46,659 nucleotides of DNA from a filamentous cyanobacterium CCT1 (GCA_003017855.1 PYER01000018.1:1-46659), one strand, 5' to 3'. Positions 1 to 9,700 are shown, counted from the first letter of the stretch. Program-made: numbers and translations. Notes: a model not told the origin generated them from the sequence alone.

Positions 1-242
1 TGCCCATCCTCAAATGGACCTCTAAGGATGTCTATGAGTATCTGGTGGCTCACAATTTGCCCTATCACCCGTTGTTTGACAAAGGTTACGTGACCGTGGG
101 CGATTGGCACTCTAGCCGTCCCATTACCGCTGCTGACGCCAACGAGCGCGACACCCGGTTCAAAGGACTCAAGCAGGAGTGCGGCCTGCACCTGCCCCAG
201 TCGCCCGAAGAGGCGGCCAGCCTAGACTCTAGCTCGCTGTAG
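1..242 (+). CDS. cysH: Phosphoadenylyl-sulfate (PAPS) reductase, C-terminal part
   Basis: This is the 3' end of a gene cut by the window edge; the reading frame begins at base 3 and ends at TAG 240-242. CysH reduces PAPS (or APS) to sulfite in assimilatory sulfate reduction, in the cytoplasm, using thioredoxin. The visible 79 residues start with [14 protein letters not shown], continue through [19 protein letters not shown] and reach the tail motif KQECGLH. That motif contains the redox-active cysteine of the family, close to the usual C-terminus. The tail after ECGLH is short and acidic/serine-rich. The ATP-pyrophosphatase-type nucleotide-binding half lies outside the window, so PAPS versus APS preference cannot be judged. 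Confidence 0.9.
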   Translation, partial: PILKWTSKDVYEYLVAHNLPYHPLFDKGYVTVGDWHSSRPITAADANERDTRFKGLKQECGLHLPQSPEEAASLDSSSL

Positions 243-424
243 GTGTTGGCGTTGAGGTCAGTGCCGGTCTGGTCGGCGTGCTTGCGATAGTCGTGGCGAG
301 GATGATACTTGTCGACGGGTTCATGGAAGCGTGAGACAGACTCTCAGGAGTCGGTTAGTTGGCGCGTCATAATGCTTCAGGAGCTGGGTCATGCTATCGA
401 TTGAGATCACTCAGCGGGCGATCG

Positions 425-1609
425 CTACCGATCGACCGACCCCATCACTACGTCGATGCTGCCGAGAATGACAAAAATATCGGCTACCTTCTGGCCCTTG
501 ATTAGGTGGGGCAGCAGCTGCAGGTTATTGAAGTCAGCGGGGCGAATCTTCCAGCGCCAGGGCATAGGACTGTCATTGCCGACAATAAAAATACCCAGTT
601 CACCCCGACCCGACTCAACTCGCACGTAGTGCTCTCCCGCCGGAATTTTGAAGGTCGGGGCAATTTTTTTGGCAATGAATTGGTAGTCAAAGCCATCCCA
701 CTCTGATTTTGGCCCTTCAGCCAGGCGCTTGGCCTCCAGGTTTTCCCAGGGGCCACCCGGTAGCCCGGCGAGAGCCTGCTGAATGATGCTGAGCGACTGG
801 CGCATTTCGTCGAGCCGCACCCGGTAGCGGGCCAGACAGTCGCCCTCGGGCTGCCACGCCACCTGCCAGTCAAAGTCGTCGTAGCACTCGTAGTGGTCTA
901 CTTTGCGCAGGTCCCACTGTACCCCCGAGGCTCGCAGCATAGGGCCAGAGCAGCCCCAGCTGATGGCGTCGTTGCGGGTGATCACCCCCAGCCCTTCGCA
1001 GCGGCGGCGAAACACTGGGTTGTCGGTGACCAGGCGCTCGTACTCATCGAGCTTGGGCGCTAGGTAATCGATGAAGTCTTGACATTTCTCAACCCAGCCG
1101 TAGGGCAGATCGGCGGCCAGGCCCCCAACACGGAAGTAGTTGTGGTTGACCATGCGGTAGCCGCTCACCGCCTCAAACAGGTCAAGAATCGGCTCGCGAT
1201 CGCGCAGGCTATAAAAAAACAGCGTCTGCGCCCCCATATCCATCACGAATGGCCCTATCCACAGCAGGTGATTGACCAGTCGGGTCAGCTCCAGCAAAAT
1301 CACTCGAATATAGCTGGCTCGCTTGGGCACCTCAATATCGGCTAGCCTTTCAACTGCGTTGACGGTCACCGCTTCATTAAACAGCCCACCGTAGTAGTCC
1401 CACCGGCTGGTGTAGGGAATAAACATGGTCGATGTGCGGCTTTCGGCGATTTTCTCCATACCCCGGTGCAGGTAGCCAATCACCGGCTCGCAGTCGACCA
1501 CGTCTTCGCCATCAAGGGTGACCATAATGCGAAAACAGCCGTGCATTGAGGGATGGTGAGGGCCAAAGTTAACCACCATCGGGTCGGTTCGGGTTTCGAG
1601 CTGTACCAT
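425..1609 (-). CDS. ndhH: NAD(P)H-quinone oxidoreductase subunit H (NDH-1, 49-kDa subunit)
   Basis: NdhH is the 49-kDa subunit of the peripheral arm of cyanobacterial NDH-1, which passes electrons from ferredoxin to plastoquinone in respiration and cyclic photosynthetic flow. The 394-residue length is typical. Visible family signatures are [10 protein letters not shown] near residue 16, the GYLHRGMEK segment near residue 45 (quinone-site region), [10 protein letters not shown] near residue 110 and the ending DIVMGSVDR-like tail ([10 protein letters not shown]). The start ATG at 1609 gives the usual N-terminus [20 protein letters not shown]. It is a single gene, converging on cysH, with a ~180-bp gap between the two stops. 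Confidence 0.97.
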   Translation of the reverse strand: MVQLETRTDPMVVNFGPHHPSMHGCFRIMVTLDGEDVVDCEPVIGYLHRGMEKIAESRTSTMFIPYTSRWDYYGGLFNEAVTVNAVERLADIEVPKRASYIRVILLELTRLVNHLLWIGPFVMDMGAQTLFFYSLRDREPILDLFEAVSGYRMVNHNYFRVGGLAADLPYGWVEKCQDFIDYLAPKLDEYERLVTDNPVFRRRCEGLGVITRNDAISWGCSGPMLRASGVQWDLRKVDHYECYDDFDWQVAWQPEGDCLARYRVRLDEMRQSLSIIQQALAGLPGGPWENLEAKRLAEGPKSEWDGFDYQFIAKKIAPTFKIPAGEHYVRVESGRGELGIFIVGNDSPMPWRWKIRPADFNNLQLLPHLIKGQKVADIFVILGSIDVVMGSVDR

Positions 1610-1756
1610 GGCTCAAGCTCCAGTTTTAGAGGGCATAGTTCCAGTGTTATGCGGTTCGCTGAGCCTGTCTTGCAGGTTTTGAGGATGCGTTGCACAAACT
1701 TCCGATTGGGTGTATCCCACTTGCGTAAATTTGTCACTTTAACGGCTAGCCGATCT

Positions 1757-1830
1757 GTCATTCCCGTATAAACTGGAGTCCACGTCGGATGACTTACTTC
1801 CAGGTAGATTCCCACGAAAGTGGGAATGAC
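1757..1830. repeat. 74-bp REP/MITE-like element with GTCATTCCC ends
   Basis: The 74-bp segment begins with GTCATTCCC (1757-1765) and ends with its exact reverse complement GGGAATGAC (1822-1830). Inside the right end is a perfect 8-bp hairpin with a GAAA loop (1808-1827). GTCATTCCCGC-type palindromes are widespread in bacteria as REP-like or small non-autonomous elements. It sits in the 461-bp gap between ndhH and the DUF2805 gene (1610-2070); I see no gene in the rest of that gap, which should hold the ndhH promoter. Confidence 0.6.
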
Positions 1831-2070
1831 GTAGACATTTGCAAAAGTGGGATGCACCCCTTCCGATTGTTCTGAGTTCAACGGTTTTAAAGCTGACTGG
1901 CTAATGCCCAGACTCAATGGGCTACCCCCAACCTGCTTGGGTCAACACGTTTGCCTTCCCGTCAGCGACCTGTTCTCAACCGGGGTTGTCGCGGTCGATT
2001 GCACGTTGCGCCAGGCTGGGTGGGTTCGTTAGGTTAAACGGTATAGAACCGACAGCATTTTCTAAGGCCC

Positions 2071-2322
2071 ATGGCGCTACCCAAGCTTGACCCGCAAACC
2101 ATCGATCGCGTCATTGAGATGGCGTGGGAAGACCGCACCCCCTTTGAGGCTATTGAGACCCAGTTTGGGCTAACTGAGAAGCAGGTGATCGCTGTCATGC
2201 GCCGCTTTATGCAGCCCTCTAGTTTTCGCATGTGGCGCAAGCGGGTAACGGGTCGCAAAACCAAGCACCAGCACAAACGCGACTTTGCCCTAGGCCGGTT
2301 TAAATCAGCTAACCAAAAATAA
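2071..2322 (+). CDS. DUF2805 / TIGR03643 family protein
   Basis: This 83-residue basic protein matches what I know of the DUF2805 (TIGR03643) family: the signature runs IEMAWEDRTPFEAIETQFGL, then TEKQVIAVMRR and PSSFRMWRKRVTGRKTKH. The first half looks like a small helix-turn-helix (an Ile-Glu-Met-Ala-Trp helix, then a turn, then a Lys/Arg-rich recognition-like helix), which suggests nucleic-acid binding, but no function is established to my knowledge. The gene stands alone on the plus strand. The start ATG at 2071 is the only one that keeps the whole domain. Confidence 0.85.
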   Translation: MALPKLDPQTIDRVIEMAWEDRTPFEAIETQFGLTEKQVIAVMRRFMQPSSFRMWRKRVTGRKTKHQHKRDFALGRFKSANQK

Positions 2323-2368
2323 ACAGCGCTCTGGTTAGGGCAATCAGCGCAGCGGGCTGCGGTCAAGG

Positions 2369-2468
2369 AACGGCTAATAGCCCAAAAATCAGCGGTTGCG
2401 GCCCCTGGTCTGTCTTTAAAGTTGGGTGCGGCAACGCTGGTGAGATCGAGATTGTAGCCAGAATTGAT
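2369..2468 (+). repeat. Dispersed ~100-bp repeat, copy 1
   Basis: This segment aligns base for base, with small gaps, to 4930-5038. Shared blocks in order are ACGGCTAATA/ACGGCTGATAA, GCCC.A.AAT.AG, GCGGCCCCTGG/ACGGCCCCTGG, TTGGGTGCGGCAAC/TCGGTGTGGCAAC, GGTG, ATC and GATTGTAGCCAGAA. Both copies are on the plus strand in intergenic DNA. This copy fills the middle of the 392-bp gap (2323-2714) downstream of the DUF2805 gene and upstream of the membrane-anchored unknown. No reading frame is conserved between the copies. It could be a non-autonomous element or a conserved untranslated segment. Confidence 0.6.
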
Positions 2469-2714
2469 GACATACCCAGCAGCAGTGGCGAATTTTACTG
2501 AGCAGGACAGGGGAGTTGCGGTAGTCTTAAAACCTCTGGAATGCAGCAACAGAATGCCTCCAAAACCCATAGTCTGTCAGGAATGTAGCTTATCGAGCTG
2601 AGATTCTGCTTCATAGTTTGGTTGCTAAAGCAGACTGTTTTTTAAAGATATGACCGAGTTATTACCGAATTTTAGAATAATCCGGATGCTGCCTCCTTTT
2701 TAAGGGAACTATAA

Positions 2715-3554
2715 ATGCAACTCCAACCCTTCTTTTCACCGGCTATGAAAACCTCTACAGTTCTGGTGCCTTCAACCCTTGCCCAAGCACCTACCGCCAG
2801 TCGGCTGCCGATGGACAACCCCTGGATGCTGTCCTCTGGCGGGTTGCTGCTGGTGCTGCTAGGGCTGGGGGTGTATTCTCACCTGCAAACTCGGCGCTTG
2901 GTAAAGCAGCTTAAGTTTGAAACCTATAAAAATCAAGAGCTGCAAAAAAAGGTCAAACTGGCGCTCAAAACCATCAGCAAGATGGAGCAAAACCCCGACC
3001 TCATTCACTCGCGCGAGTTTAACCTCGACTACCTGCGCATGCGCATGGACGAAGAGCATTTTCACGCAGCGATTGTGAACCAGCTCAAGGTGAAGGTGAA
3101 GCAAAAAATTAGCGTTGCCCTGCGACCCCGCCAGGCTGAGGAAGGCATGATTGGCATTGCCAGCAAGCCCCGAGTCGTGGATGAAATTTTTGATGTCGAG
3201 TATGCTCCCCACGACAACCCCCTGGCCAAAAAGCGGGTGCTGTTTCGGATTCAAATTCGGCTGGCTAAGCTGCCAACCCAGGCCACCTCGTCAACCATCA
3301 ACCAGCTGGTTGACTGCATCGAAAACTTTATGAGCCCCGATGCCGAAGAAACCCACTGGCAGCCCACCATTCAGGGCCGCATTGCCAACATGCACTGGGA
3401 TCAAAAAGCCAAGCCTACCCCCCTACTGGTGATTGAACAGTCCAGCGAGGGGGTGAACGTTACCCTCCGCAGTCGCAACACCTTGCCCACCAGCACCAGC
3501 GCTGCGGCGCCTAAGCCTGCGCCTAAGGCTACGCCTCAAAAGAGGCCGGCGTAG
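2715..3554 (+). CDS. Membrane-anchored conserved protein of unknown function
   Basis: I do not recognise a named family. The 279-residue protein has a short polar N-terminus, one hydrophobic segment at about residues 38-59 (SGGLLLVLLGLGVYSHL), a basic/coiled-coil-like stretch to about residue 95 (RRLVKQLKFETYKNQELQKK), then a soluble alpha/beta domain of about 150 residues and a Pro/Ala/Lys-rich tail. The topology suggests a bitopic thylakoid- or plasma-membrane protein with a cytoplasmic domain. The start ATG at 2715 follows an AAGGGA Shine-Dalgarno at a normal distance. The tail codes PKPAPKATPQK through a short run of near-repeat DNA (GCGCCTAAG units), a common kind of low-complexity expansion. 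Confidence 0.8.
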   Translation: MQLQPFFSPAMKTSTVLVPSTLAQAPTASRLPMDNPWMLSSGGLLLVLLGLGVYSHLQTRRLVKQLKFETYKNQELQKKVKLALKTISKMEQNPDLIHSREFNLDYLRMRMDEEHFHAAIVNQLKVKVKQKISVALRPRQAEEGMIGIASKPRVVDEIFDVEYAPHDNPLAKKRVLFRIQIRLAKLPTQATSSTINQLVDCIENFMSPDAEETHWQPTIQGRIANMHWDQKAKPTPLLVIEQSSEGVNVTLRSRNTLPTSTSAAAPKPAPKATPQKRPA

Positions 3555-3572
3555 ACATTGACTCAGGCAGGG

Positions 3573-4832
3573 TTAAACGGCTGCCGTAGCCATAGCGGCG
3601 ACCTCTGCTGAGGCCGCTTGAGCCGATCGCGCCTCGGCCATGTCGGAGAGAATGGCGTCGAGCAGCTGCTCGCGCAGGTCGGGGATGACCGCCAGAGCGC
3701 GAGTCCAGTCGGGAATTTGGGTGCCGGTGGGGTCGTCCAGGTACTGGTTACCCGCTTCTAAAATGACCTGCTCAAAGGTTTCGATGGTCATTTCTTCTTT
3801 GTGGCGATCGTAGTCGAGGCCGTTGAAGCGAGCATCGACAAAGTACTGGCGGGCCAAATTTTGGGCCTCGCGGCGGTACTTAATCCGCAGGGCGCGAATA
3901 TGGTCGTGGCCAATGACCACCTGCTCGGTTTCGGTCAGGGTTCTAAACACCGATTGCAGAATGTCGCGGCACATTTTTTGCAGGCCTGAGTTGGTTGAGT
4001 TGCCCAGGGTCTGGTGCTTGTGCTCGAAGATGCCCAGGTCGATTTGAGCAATGCGCTTGAGGGCTACGTTGCGGTAGACCTCGGCTAGCAGCCCCACCTC
4101 TAGTCCCCAGTTGCCGGGAATGCGGGTATTGAGGGCCAGGTCGCTGGAGAGGGCAAACTCGCCGGAGAGGGGGTAGCGGTAGGCGTCGAGGTAGCGCAGG
4201 TAGTCGCTGTAGCCAAATAGCTCCATCAGCGACGTAATCAGCGGTGTGACAAACAGCCGGGTGACGCGCCCATGCAGGCTGCGAGGGCTATCGCCAATGC
4301 GGGCGTAGTAGGCCTTGCTAAAGGCAATGCCAAACTCCTGCTCCAGTAAGGGGTAGAGCAGCTTGAGCGGGTACGAGCGATCGTAGGTGACAATGTCGGC
4401 GTCGTGGAGGGCGATCGCGGCGGCGTGCAGCGAGGCTACCCCCAGCCCCAGCCACACGGCCCGTCCCTTGCCCTTAAACCGCAGCAGATCCAGTCCCTTG
4501 TCTTTGAGCGTTTGCAGAATACCGGTAATGCCGGGGCCATTTTCCCAGAGCACGAAGGTGGGTTGGGGCAGCGGTTCAAAGAACTGCACAGCGTGCTGGT
4601 ACTGCTCGAAGGTCTCAGCGTAGAGGCAGACAACCACGTTGTTGACGAAGGAGCAGTGGCTGAGCTGGTCGCGAATCGTGGCCAAGGCCGGGCGTTCTAG
4701 CTCTTCATAGAGCGACGGAATCAGGACGGCTGTGGGATGGGTCTGACTGAGCTCGGTCAGGCGCTGTTCTAGGCGATCGCTCTGGTAACTCAAGTCGTGA
4801 ATAGTGGTGATGAGCTCTTGTTTGTAGTCCAT
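3573..4832 (-). CDS. gpgS: Glucosyl-3-phosphoglycerate synthase-like GT81 glycosyltransferase
   Basis: The likely role is transfer of glucose from an NDP-glucose to 3-phosphoglycerate, the first step to the compatible solute glucosylglycerate. The 419-residue protein has a GT-A fold pattern: LIPSLYEE near residue 37 (nucleotide-binding strand), LRFKGKGRAVWLGL at 117-130, and the metal-binding D144-A-D146 in HDADIVTYDRSYPLKLLYPL. After this comes KAYYARI and a C-terminal helical region, as in GpgS of other bacteria. The tail from about residue 395 is Ala/Glu-rich. Assignment rests on remembered family motifs; a mannosyl-3-phosphoglycerate or related activity is possible. Its stop is 18 bp from the convergent gene at 3554. 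Confidence 0.75.
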   Translation of the reverse strand: MDYKQELITTIHDLSYQSDRLEQRLTELSQTHPTAVLIPSLYEELERPALATIRDQLSHCSFVNNVVVCLYAETFEQYQHAVQFFEPLPQPTFVLWENGPGITGILQTLKDKGLDLLRFKGKGRAVWLGLGVASLHAAAIALHDADIVTYDRSYPLKLLYPLLEQEFGIAFSKAYYARIGDSPRSLHGRVTRLFVTPLITSLMELFGYSDYLRYLDAYRYPLSGEFALSSDLALNTRIPGNWGLEVGLLAEVYRNVALKRIAQIDLGIFEHKHQTLGNSTNSGLQKMCRDILQSVFRTLTETEQVVIGHDHIRALRIKYRREAQNLARQYFVDARFNGLDYDRHKEEMTIETFEQVILEAGNQYLDDPTGTQIPDWTRALAVIPDLREQLLDAILSDMAEARSAQAASAEVAAMATAAV

Positions 4833-4929
4833 ACCCTGGTGTCCCTAACGGATAAATTTCATCATAGGGACAAGTGGCGATCGCAAGATGTCTGAATTAA
4901 TACCCGACGCTCGGGGGGCTGTCATCAGT

Positions 4930-5038
4930 GACGGCTGATAAGCCCGAGAATTAGTCGCTACGGCCCCTGGCTTGCCCTGACCTGTGCTTTGGTGTCGGTG
5001 TGGCAACGGGTGGCATCAGGATTGTAGCCAGAACGAAT
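4930..5038 (+). repeat. Dispersed ~100-bp repeat, copy 2
   Basis: This is the second copy of the element at 2369-2468, also on the plus strand, with about ten extra bases in the middle. It lies in the 363-bp gap (4833-5195) between the start of the GpgS-like gene and the stop of the membrane protein gene; the remainder of that gap carries the terminator at 5124. The best-preserved blocks are CGGCCCCTGG (about 4961-4970), TCGGTGTGGCAAC and GATTGTAGCCAGAA near 5020-5033. Confidence 0.6.
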
Positions 5039-5123
5039 GCCCCACCCTAAGGGGGCAAAAGGGTGAGCCTGCTGGAGGGAATGATTGGATCACCCATGCT
5101 CCAGTGGTAGCGCGGATAAAATT

Positions 5124-5158
5124 TCCCCCTGGCGCTCTAATAGCGAGCACCAGGGGGA
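5124..5158 (-). terminator. Rho-independent terminator of the 160-aa membrane protein gene
   Basis: A perfect 9-bp stem (TCCCCCTGG / CCAGGGGGA) encloses an inner CGCT...AGCG stem. Read on the minus strand it is followed by AAATTTTATC, so it ends transcription arriving from the gene at 5196-5678, whose stop is 37 bp away. Confidence 0.65.
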
Positions 5159-5195
5159 GTTACTGACTGTATTTTAAATTAGGGCGAATTGGGCG

Positions 5196-5678
5196 CTAGA
5201 AAATGATTAGGGCTGCCAATCCGCCAGCCAGGACGCCATAACAGCAGGCCAGCAGCGCCTTGAAGTAGCCTCGGTACTTGTAGCGCCACAGCATCGCCGC
5301 CAGAGTAGACGAGTAGAGCAGCTCTTCAACCGGAAAATAAGCCGTCTCTTTGGCAATATCGACGCCGATGACGAGCATTGTCCAGAAGAGAAAGACGATG
5401 AAGCTGTTGATAATAGGCGCTCGGCTCTCTCGACTGGGGATTTGCAGGCGGGCGATGAACCCCAGATAGATTAAAACGATGAATGGAAAAAGTGCAGCGG
5501 CAACGCCACGGGCACCAACCCCAAAGGAATATTCAAAGGAAAGAACGATGCTGGAGAAAAGCTGGTAAAGCAAAAAGCCTACCGCCAGAAAAAGGACGAA
5601 AAAGCTGAGAATGCCCCTCGAACCTTTAGTCCAGTCATCTGAGTTTTGCCGTTGCCGCGATTGCATACTAGGCCTCAA
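5196..5678 (-). CDS. Small integral membrane protein, unknown function
   Basis: I do not recognise the family. The 160-residue protein has a polar, basic N-terminus (RPSMQSRQRQNSDDWTKG) followed by four or five hydrophobic segments: about residues 23-50, 57-78, 90-108, and one or two between 118 and 160. There are no obvious catalytic or metal-binding motifs. The arrangement suggests an inner-membrane protein with its N-terminus in the cytoplasm. It is monocistronic, followed by a strong terminator at 5124-5158. The ATG at 5666 or 5678 could serve as start; the longer form is given. Confidence 0.7.
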   Translation of the reverse strand: MRPSMQSRQRQNSDDWTKGSRGILSFFVLFLAVGFLLYQLFSSIVLSFEYSFGVGARGVAAALFPFIVLIYLGFIARLQIPSRESRAPIINSFIVFLFWTMLVIGVDIAKETAYFPVEELLYSSTLAAMLWRYKYRGYFKALLACCYGVLAGGLAALIIF

Positions 5679-5789
5679 AAAATAGCTTTACTCAGGCTGC
5701 TGCGGAAATATAATTTACAAAAGGAGGTCAAACCCTTTAGAGCCTGAGGGGATTGCTTAAATACCCCTATTTAGATCAACATCTTATAA

Positions 5790-5826
5790 CACTTCCCACA
5801 CCCGCCTCGAGCAGGTGTGGGAAGTG
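5790..5826 (-). terminator. Hairpin after the small acidic lipoprotein gene
   Basis: A perfect 13-bp inverted repeat (CACTTCCCACACC / GGTGTGGGAAGTG) with an 11-nt loop lies 26 bp beyond the lipoprotein stop on the minus strand. It is followed on that strand by TTATAAGATG, so there is only a poor U-tract. Termination is likely but not certain. Confidence 0.55.
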
Positions 5827-5852
5827 GATGAACTTATATCGTACCAGCCGCC

Positions 5853-6032
5853 TTATTCTGGCTGTTCAACTTCCCCGGGTTCTTCTACGGCCTCACCTTC
5901 CAAGGGCTCAGTTTCGAGCTGCTCACCCTCAAGGGGCTCTTCTACCCCAGGCTCTTCGGCGGTGTCACAGGCCACGGTCAGGGCAGAAAGGCCAAGAAGA
6001 AGGGGCAACACCATCAAGCGCGATACTTTCAT
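5853..6032 (-). CDS. Small Glu/Pro-rich lipoprotein (59 aa)
   Basis: This short gene reads MKVSRLMVLPLLLGLSALTVAC followed by an acidic tail. Residues 1-21 are a lipoprotein signal peptide (K2, R5, hydrophobic core) and the lipobox ends at Cys22 (TVAC), so the mature protein would be a lipid-anchored peptide of only 38 residues. The mature part is almost all Glu, Pro, Gly and small residues, with an EPLEGE unit occurring twice (about residues 32-37 and 42-47). An AGAGGA Shine-Dalgarno sits 6 nt before the ATG at 6032, and a hairpin follows the TAA at 5853. LspA, which would cleave such precursors, is encoded at 42002. The function is unknown; the tail could bind cations or act as a spacer. 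Confidence 0.75.
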   Translation of the reverse strand: MKVSRLMVLPLLLGLSALTVACDTAEEPGVEEPLEGEQLETEPLEGEAVEEPGEVEQPE

Positions 6033-6252
6033 GAAAGTTCCTCTAAAAGTCGATAAACGTGAGCTTATAGTTCTGCTTGTCGTGGGGTCTCTATCAGAAG
6101 ATATATTTACTGGCGGTCGTATCTAAAACCATCAGTTCAGGCAGAAACCGTTGAGGAGCCAGTTTAAATTTGAATGCCCTAGTCAAGTTGCCTTGCTTAG
6201 GCGAAAGGATGCATCATACCAAGAGAAAAAAGGCTGCTTTTGATGCTATGGC

Positions 6253-6462
6253 CTAGTTCAATTGATAGTTTGGATCGACCCAACACTTAGGCAGTGCCTC
6301 ACCTGAAGGGAACTGTAGCTGCGATTTAGGGAAAGCCTGAGGCGGTTGTTCTTCTTGACCAGCCTGCTCCTGACCCTGGACCTGATCGTGCAGGGGATCA
6401 AACAATTCATCAATGTTAATGACTTTAATTAACGTTTCGTCTTGGGCGTTTTTAACAAACAT
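6253..6462 (-). CDS. Small conserved cyanobacterial protein (FPSGExLPxCWxDP type)
   Basis: The 69-residue protein begins MFVKNAQDETLIKVINIDELFDP and ends FPSGEALPKCWVDPNYQLN. I recall small cyanobacterial proteins of the same length and the same two end motifs, with a variable hydrophilic middle, but no assigned function. The middle here is Gln/Glu-rich (QGQEQAGQEEQPPQ). No signal peptide or membrane segment is visible, so it is probably cytoplasmic. It is divergent from the hybrid kinase gene at 6761; the 298-bp space between them must hold both promoters and shows nothing else I can name. Confidence 0.7.
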   Translation of the reverse strand: MFVKNAQDETLIKVINIDELFDPLHDQVQGQEQAGQEEQPPQAFPKSQLQFPSGEALPKCWVDPNYQLN

Positions 6463-6751
6463 AGGTTGAGTGCCTGGTGGGTTGGTGCTAGCTCAATGTC
6501 GGTAGCACCTGTGCAAGACAACGTTATCTTGTTAAAAAGTCCATGGCTTCTGTCTAAATGGATAAATTGCCGGGGTTTATAAAAGATGAGTTGTTAATAA
6601 TCAGTGGACAACAGCAGAAGGTGCTGTTTTGCCTCAATAAAAGTAAATGTGTGTTTCTATCCTAGGATAGATCTCGCATTCTGCAAAACGGCAGACTATT
6701 CGGTCATGGCCACAAAGCACCATTGCGACTAAAAACTGCGATCAAGACTTG

Positions 6752-6756
6752 AAGGA
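6752..6756 (+). promoter_or_regulatory. Shine-Dalgarno AAGGA deciding the kinase start
   Basis: The frame is open from a TTG at 6749, but AAGGA at 6752-6756 lies four bases before an in-frame ATG at 6761, which is therefore the better start. Confidence 0.6.
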
Positions 6757-6760
6757 TGGT

Positions 6761-9700
6761 ATGACTCCCCAAGGGGTAACCCAGGCAGTATTTATTGGAC
6801 AGAACCCGGTGGCGGCGCTGATGCGATCGCGCGACTGGTCGCAGACTTCGCTGGGCGCCGCGGCTGGCTGGCCCGCAGCGATGAAGACTACGCTGGGCAT
6901 TTTGCTCAGTGCAGAAACGCCGATGGGCTGCGTGTGGGGCCAGGATCGCAGGGTGTTTTACAACGAGGCCTGTGCGGCGCTGCTGCCCAGTGGGGCTACG
7001 ACGGGGCAGCCCCTGCCTGAAGCTGAGGGCTGGGCTGAGATCGGGACAACGGTTGAGCAGGTGTTTGCGACGGGGCGATCGCAATCCCTGACGGCGGCGC
7101 AAGACGCCCCTGCGAACGGCAGACCCTTAATTGCCGACCACAGCTGGGCCTGTAGCGCTGTTTGGACTGAGACTGGCCAGGTTGGTGGCGTGCTGGCGAT
7201 CGCTATGCCCAGGCCTAAGGACCCTGTTTCCACAGATATCCGGCCTAGGGAGCCAGTGGCCAGTTTTAGCCCTAAGGGTGCTGAGGCTGGGGACGTTGGG
7301 GCAAACGATGAGGCTGCTGGCCAGGGCAGTGCGGCGCTGCGCGAGAGTGAAGAGCGCTTTCGCCATCTGGCCGACAACATTTCGCAGCTGGCCTGGATGG
7401 CGGACGCCAGAGGCTCAGTGTTTTGGTACAACCAGCGCTGGTTTGACTTTACCGGCACCACTCTAGAGCAAATGCAGGGCTGGGGCTGGCGGCAGGTGCA
7501 CCATCCTAACCACGTCGATCGCGTGGTCGAAAAAGTTAGCCACTGCTTTGCCACGGGCGACGTGTGGGAAGACACCTTTCCGCTGCGGGGTAAAGACGGC
7601 CAGTATCGCTGGTTTCTCTCCCGCGCTACCCCACTGCGCGACGAGCAGGGGCGGGTGCTGCGGTGGGTGGGCACCAACACCGACATCACCGAACTCAGGC
7701 GGACCGAAAAGGCCCTCGAACAGACTACGAAGCGCCTGAACATTGCCCTGAAGAGCGTTCCGATTACGCTGTTTAGCCAGGACAGCCAGCTGCGCTACAC
7801 CTGGGTGTATAACCCCACCCACAGCTATACGCCCGACCAGATGATTGGACGGCGCGATGACGACCTGGTACCAGCTGATGCCGCGGATCGGCTTCGGCGG
7901 CTCAAGCAGCAGGTGCTCGATACCGGGGAGGGGCTGCGGGCCGAGGTGGAGGTGGGCCAAGCCATTTTTGATCTCACCATTGACCCCATCCGCGATCGCG
8001 GCGATCGCATCGTTGGCCTCACGGGTGCAGCGGTAGACATCAGCGAGCGGGCCCGGCTCGAAGCCCAGCAAAAACAGACCGAGGCCACTCTGCTCAAGAG
8101 CGGTGAACAGCTCCGGCTGGCCCAGCGCGCCGCTGGCGCCGGCCTGTGGGATTGGGATATGGTGACCAACCAGGTGACCTGGTCAGAGGAGTACTATCAC
8201 CTCTACGGTATCGATTTTGGCGTCATGCCGTCCTACGAGAACTGGCTGGCTCAAATTTTGCCAATCGACCGAGCGCGGGTTGACCAGGAGACTCAGCAGG
8301 CGATTGAGCAGGGCAAAAACCTGAAGGTAAATTTTCGCATTGACTACCCCGACGAGGGGCAGCGCTGGATCATGGTGCGGGGGAAAACCTTTTATGATGC
8401 GAACCACCGGCCCATTCGGATGACCGGGATTGCCATTAACATTACTGAGCAAAAGCGCTTTGAGCAGGCGCTGATTGACAGTGAGGCGATCGCCCGCACC
8501 CAGGCCGAAGAGCTGGCCGCGCTGATGGAAACCGCCCCCGCCGCCATCTGGATTGCCCACGACGCCAACTGTAATCAAATAACGGCCAATCGGATGGCCC
8601 ACGAGCTGATGCGAACCGAACCGGGCTCGCTGGCGACCGCTACTCTCCCATTAGGGGCCGGAACGCTGCCCTTTAAGCAGTGCAGGCAGGGGCAGGAGGT
8701 GCCGCCCCAGGACCTGCCGATGCAAAAAGCGATTCGCACCGGGCAGGAGGTGACCGATCAAATTGAGTTTGTGTATGCCGACGGTACGGTGCGATCGATC
8801 TACGGCAAGGCGGTGCCGCTGTTTGACTCGGCTGGGGTAGCGCGCGGCGCGATCGGCGGGGTTACCGAGATTACGGCGCTGAAGCAGAGCGAGCGGGAGC
8901 GCGAACAGCTGCTGCAGCGCGAGCGAGTGGCCCGCGAAGAAGCCGAGCAGGCCAACCGACTCAAGGATCAGTTTTTGGCGGTGCTCTCCCACGAGCTGAG
9001 GTCGCCGCTGAACCCCATTTTGGGCTGGTCAAAGCTGCTGCAAACCCGCAGCTTTGACAGCGAAAAGACCAAGCGTGCCCTGGCTACCATTGAGCGCAAC
9101 GCCCAGCTGCAGGCCCAGCTGGTGGATGATCTGCTCGATCTGGCCAGAATTTTGCGCGGCAAGCTGCATCTTACCCCGATGGCGATTAATCTGGCCGGCG
9201 TGGTGGAGTCAGCCTTAGAGACGGTGAAAACAGCCGCGGCGGCCAAGTCGATTGCCCTGCAGCTCGATCTGGACCGTACGGTGCGCGTGGCGGGAGATGC
9301 CGCCCGATTGCAGCAGATCGTGGGGAACTTGCTCTCCAACGCCGTCAAATTTACCGCCGACGGTGGTCAAATTACGGTTGTGATGCGATCGCTGCATGAC
9401 CAGGCCGAGATTAGCGTTCAAGACACCGGCATCGGCATCAGCCCAGACTTTCTGCCCCACCTGTTCGAGTCGTTTCGCCAGGAAGATATCTCCATTACCC
9501 GCAAGCACGGCGGGCTAGGCCTGGGCCTGGCGATCGTACGGCAGCTGGTCGAAATCCACAGCGGCACCATTACCGCCCACAGCCCCGGCGAAGGGCAGGG
9601 GGCTACCTTTAGCGTACGCCTGCCCCAGCTGGCGGCTGAGGTCGCAGACGACTCGGCGGCGGCTCTGTCTCAGCCCGCCCTCGACCTCAGCGGCATTCGC

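Noticed and set aside
1480-1917. Minus-strand frame overlapping the ndhH start and the GTCATTCCC repeat
   Set aside because: It runs through a palindromic repeat and then in another frame inside ndhH; the product has no family resemblance.
6749-6751. TTG start for the multi-PAS kinase
   Set aside because: An in-frame ATG at 6761 with AAGGA just before it is the better start.
7463-8071. Long antisense frames within the hybrid kinases (also 10478-11161, 28973-29509, 31496-32038)
   Set aside because: Typical shadow frames in GC-rich coding DNA; the sense-strand kinases have complete domain sets.
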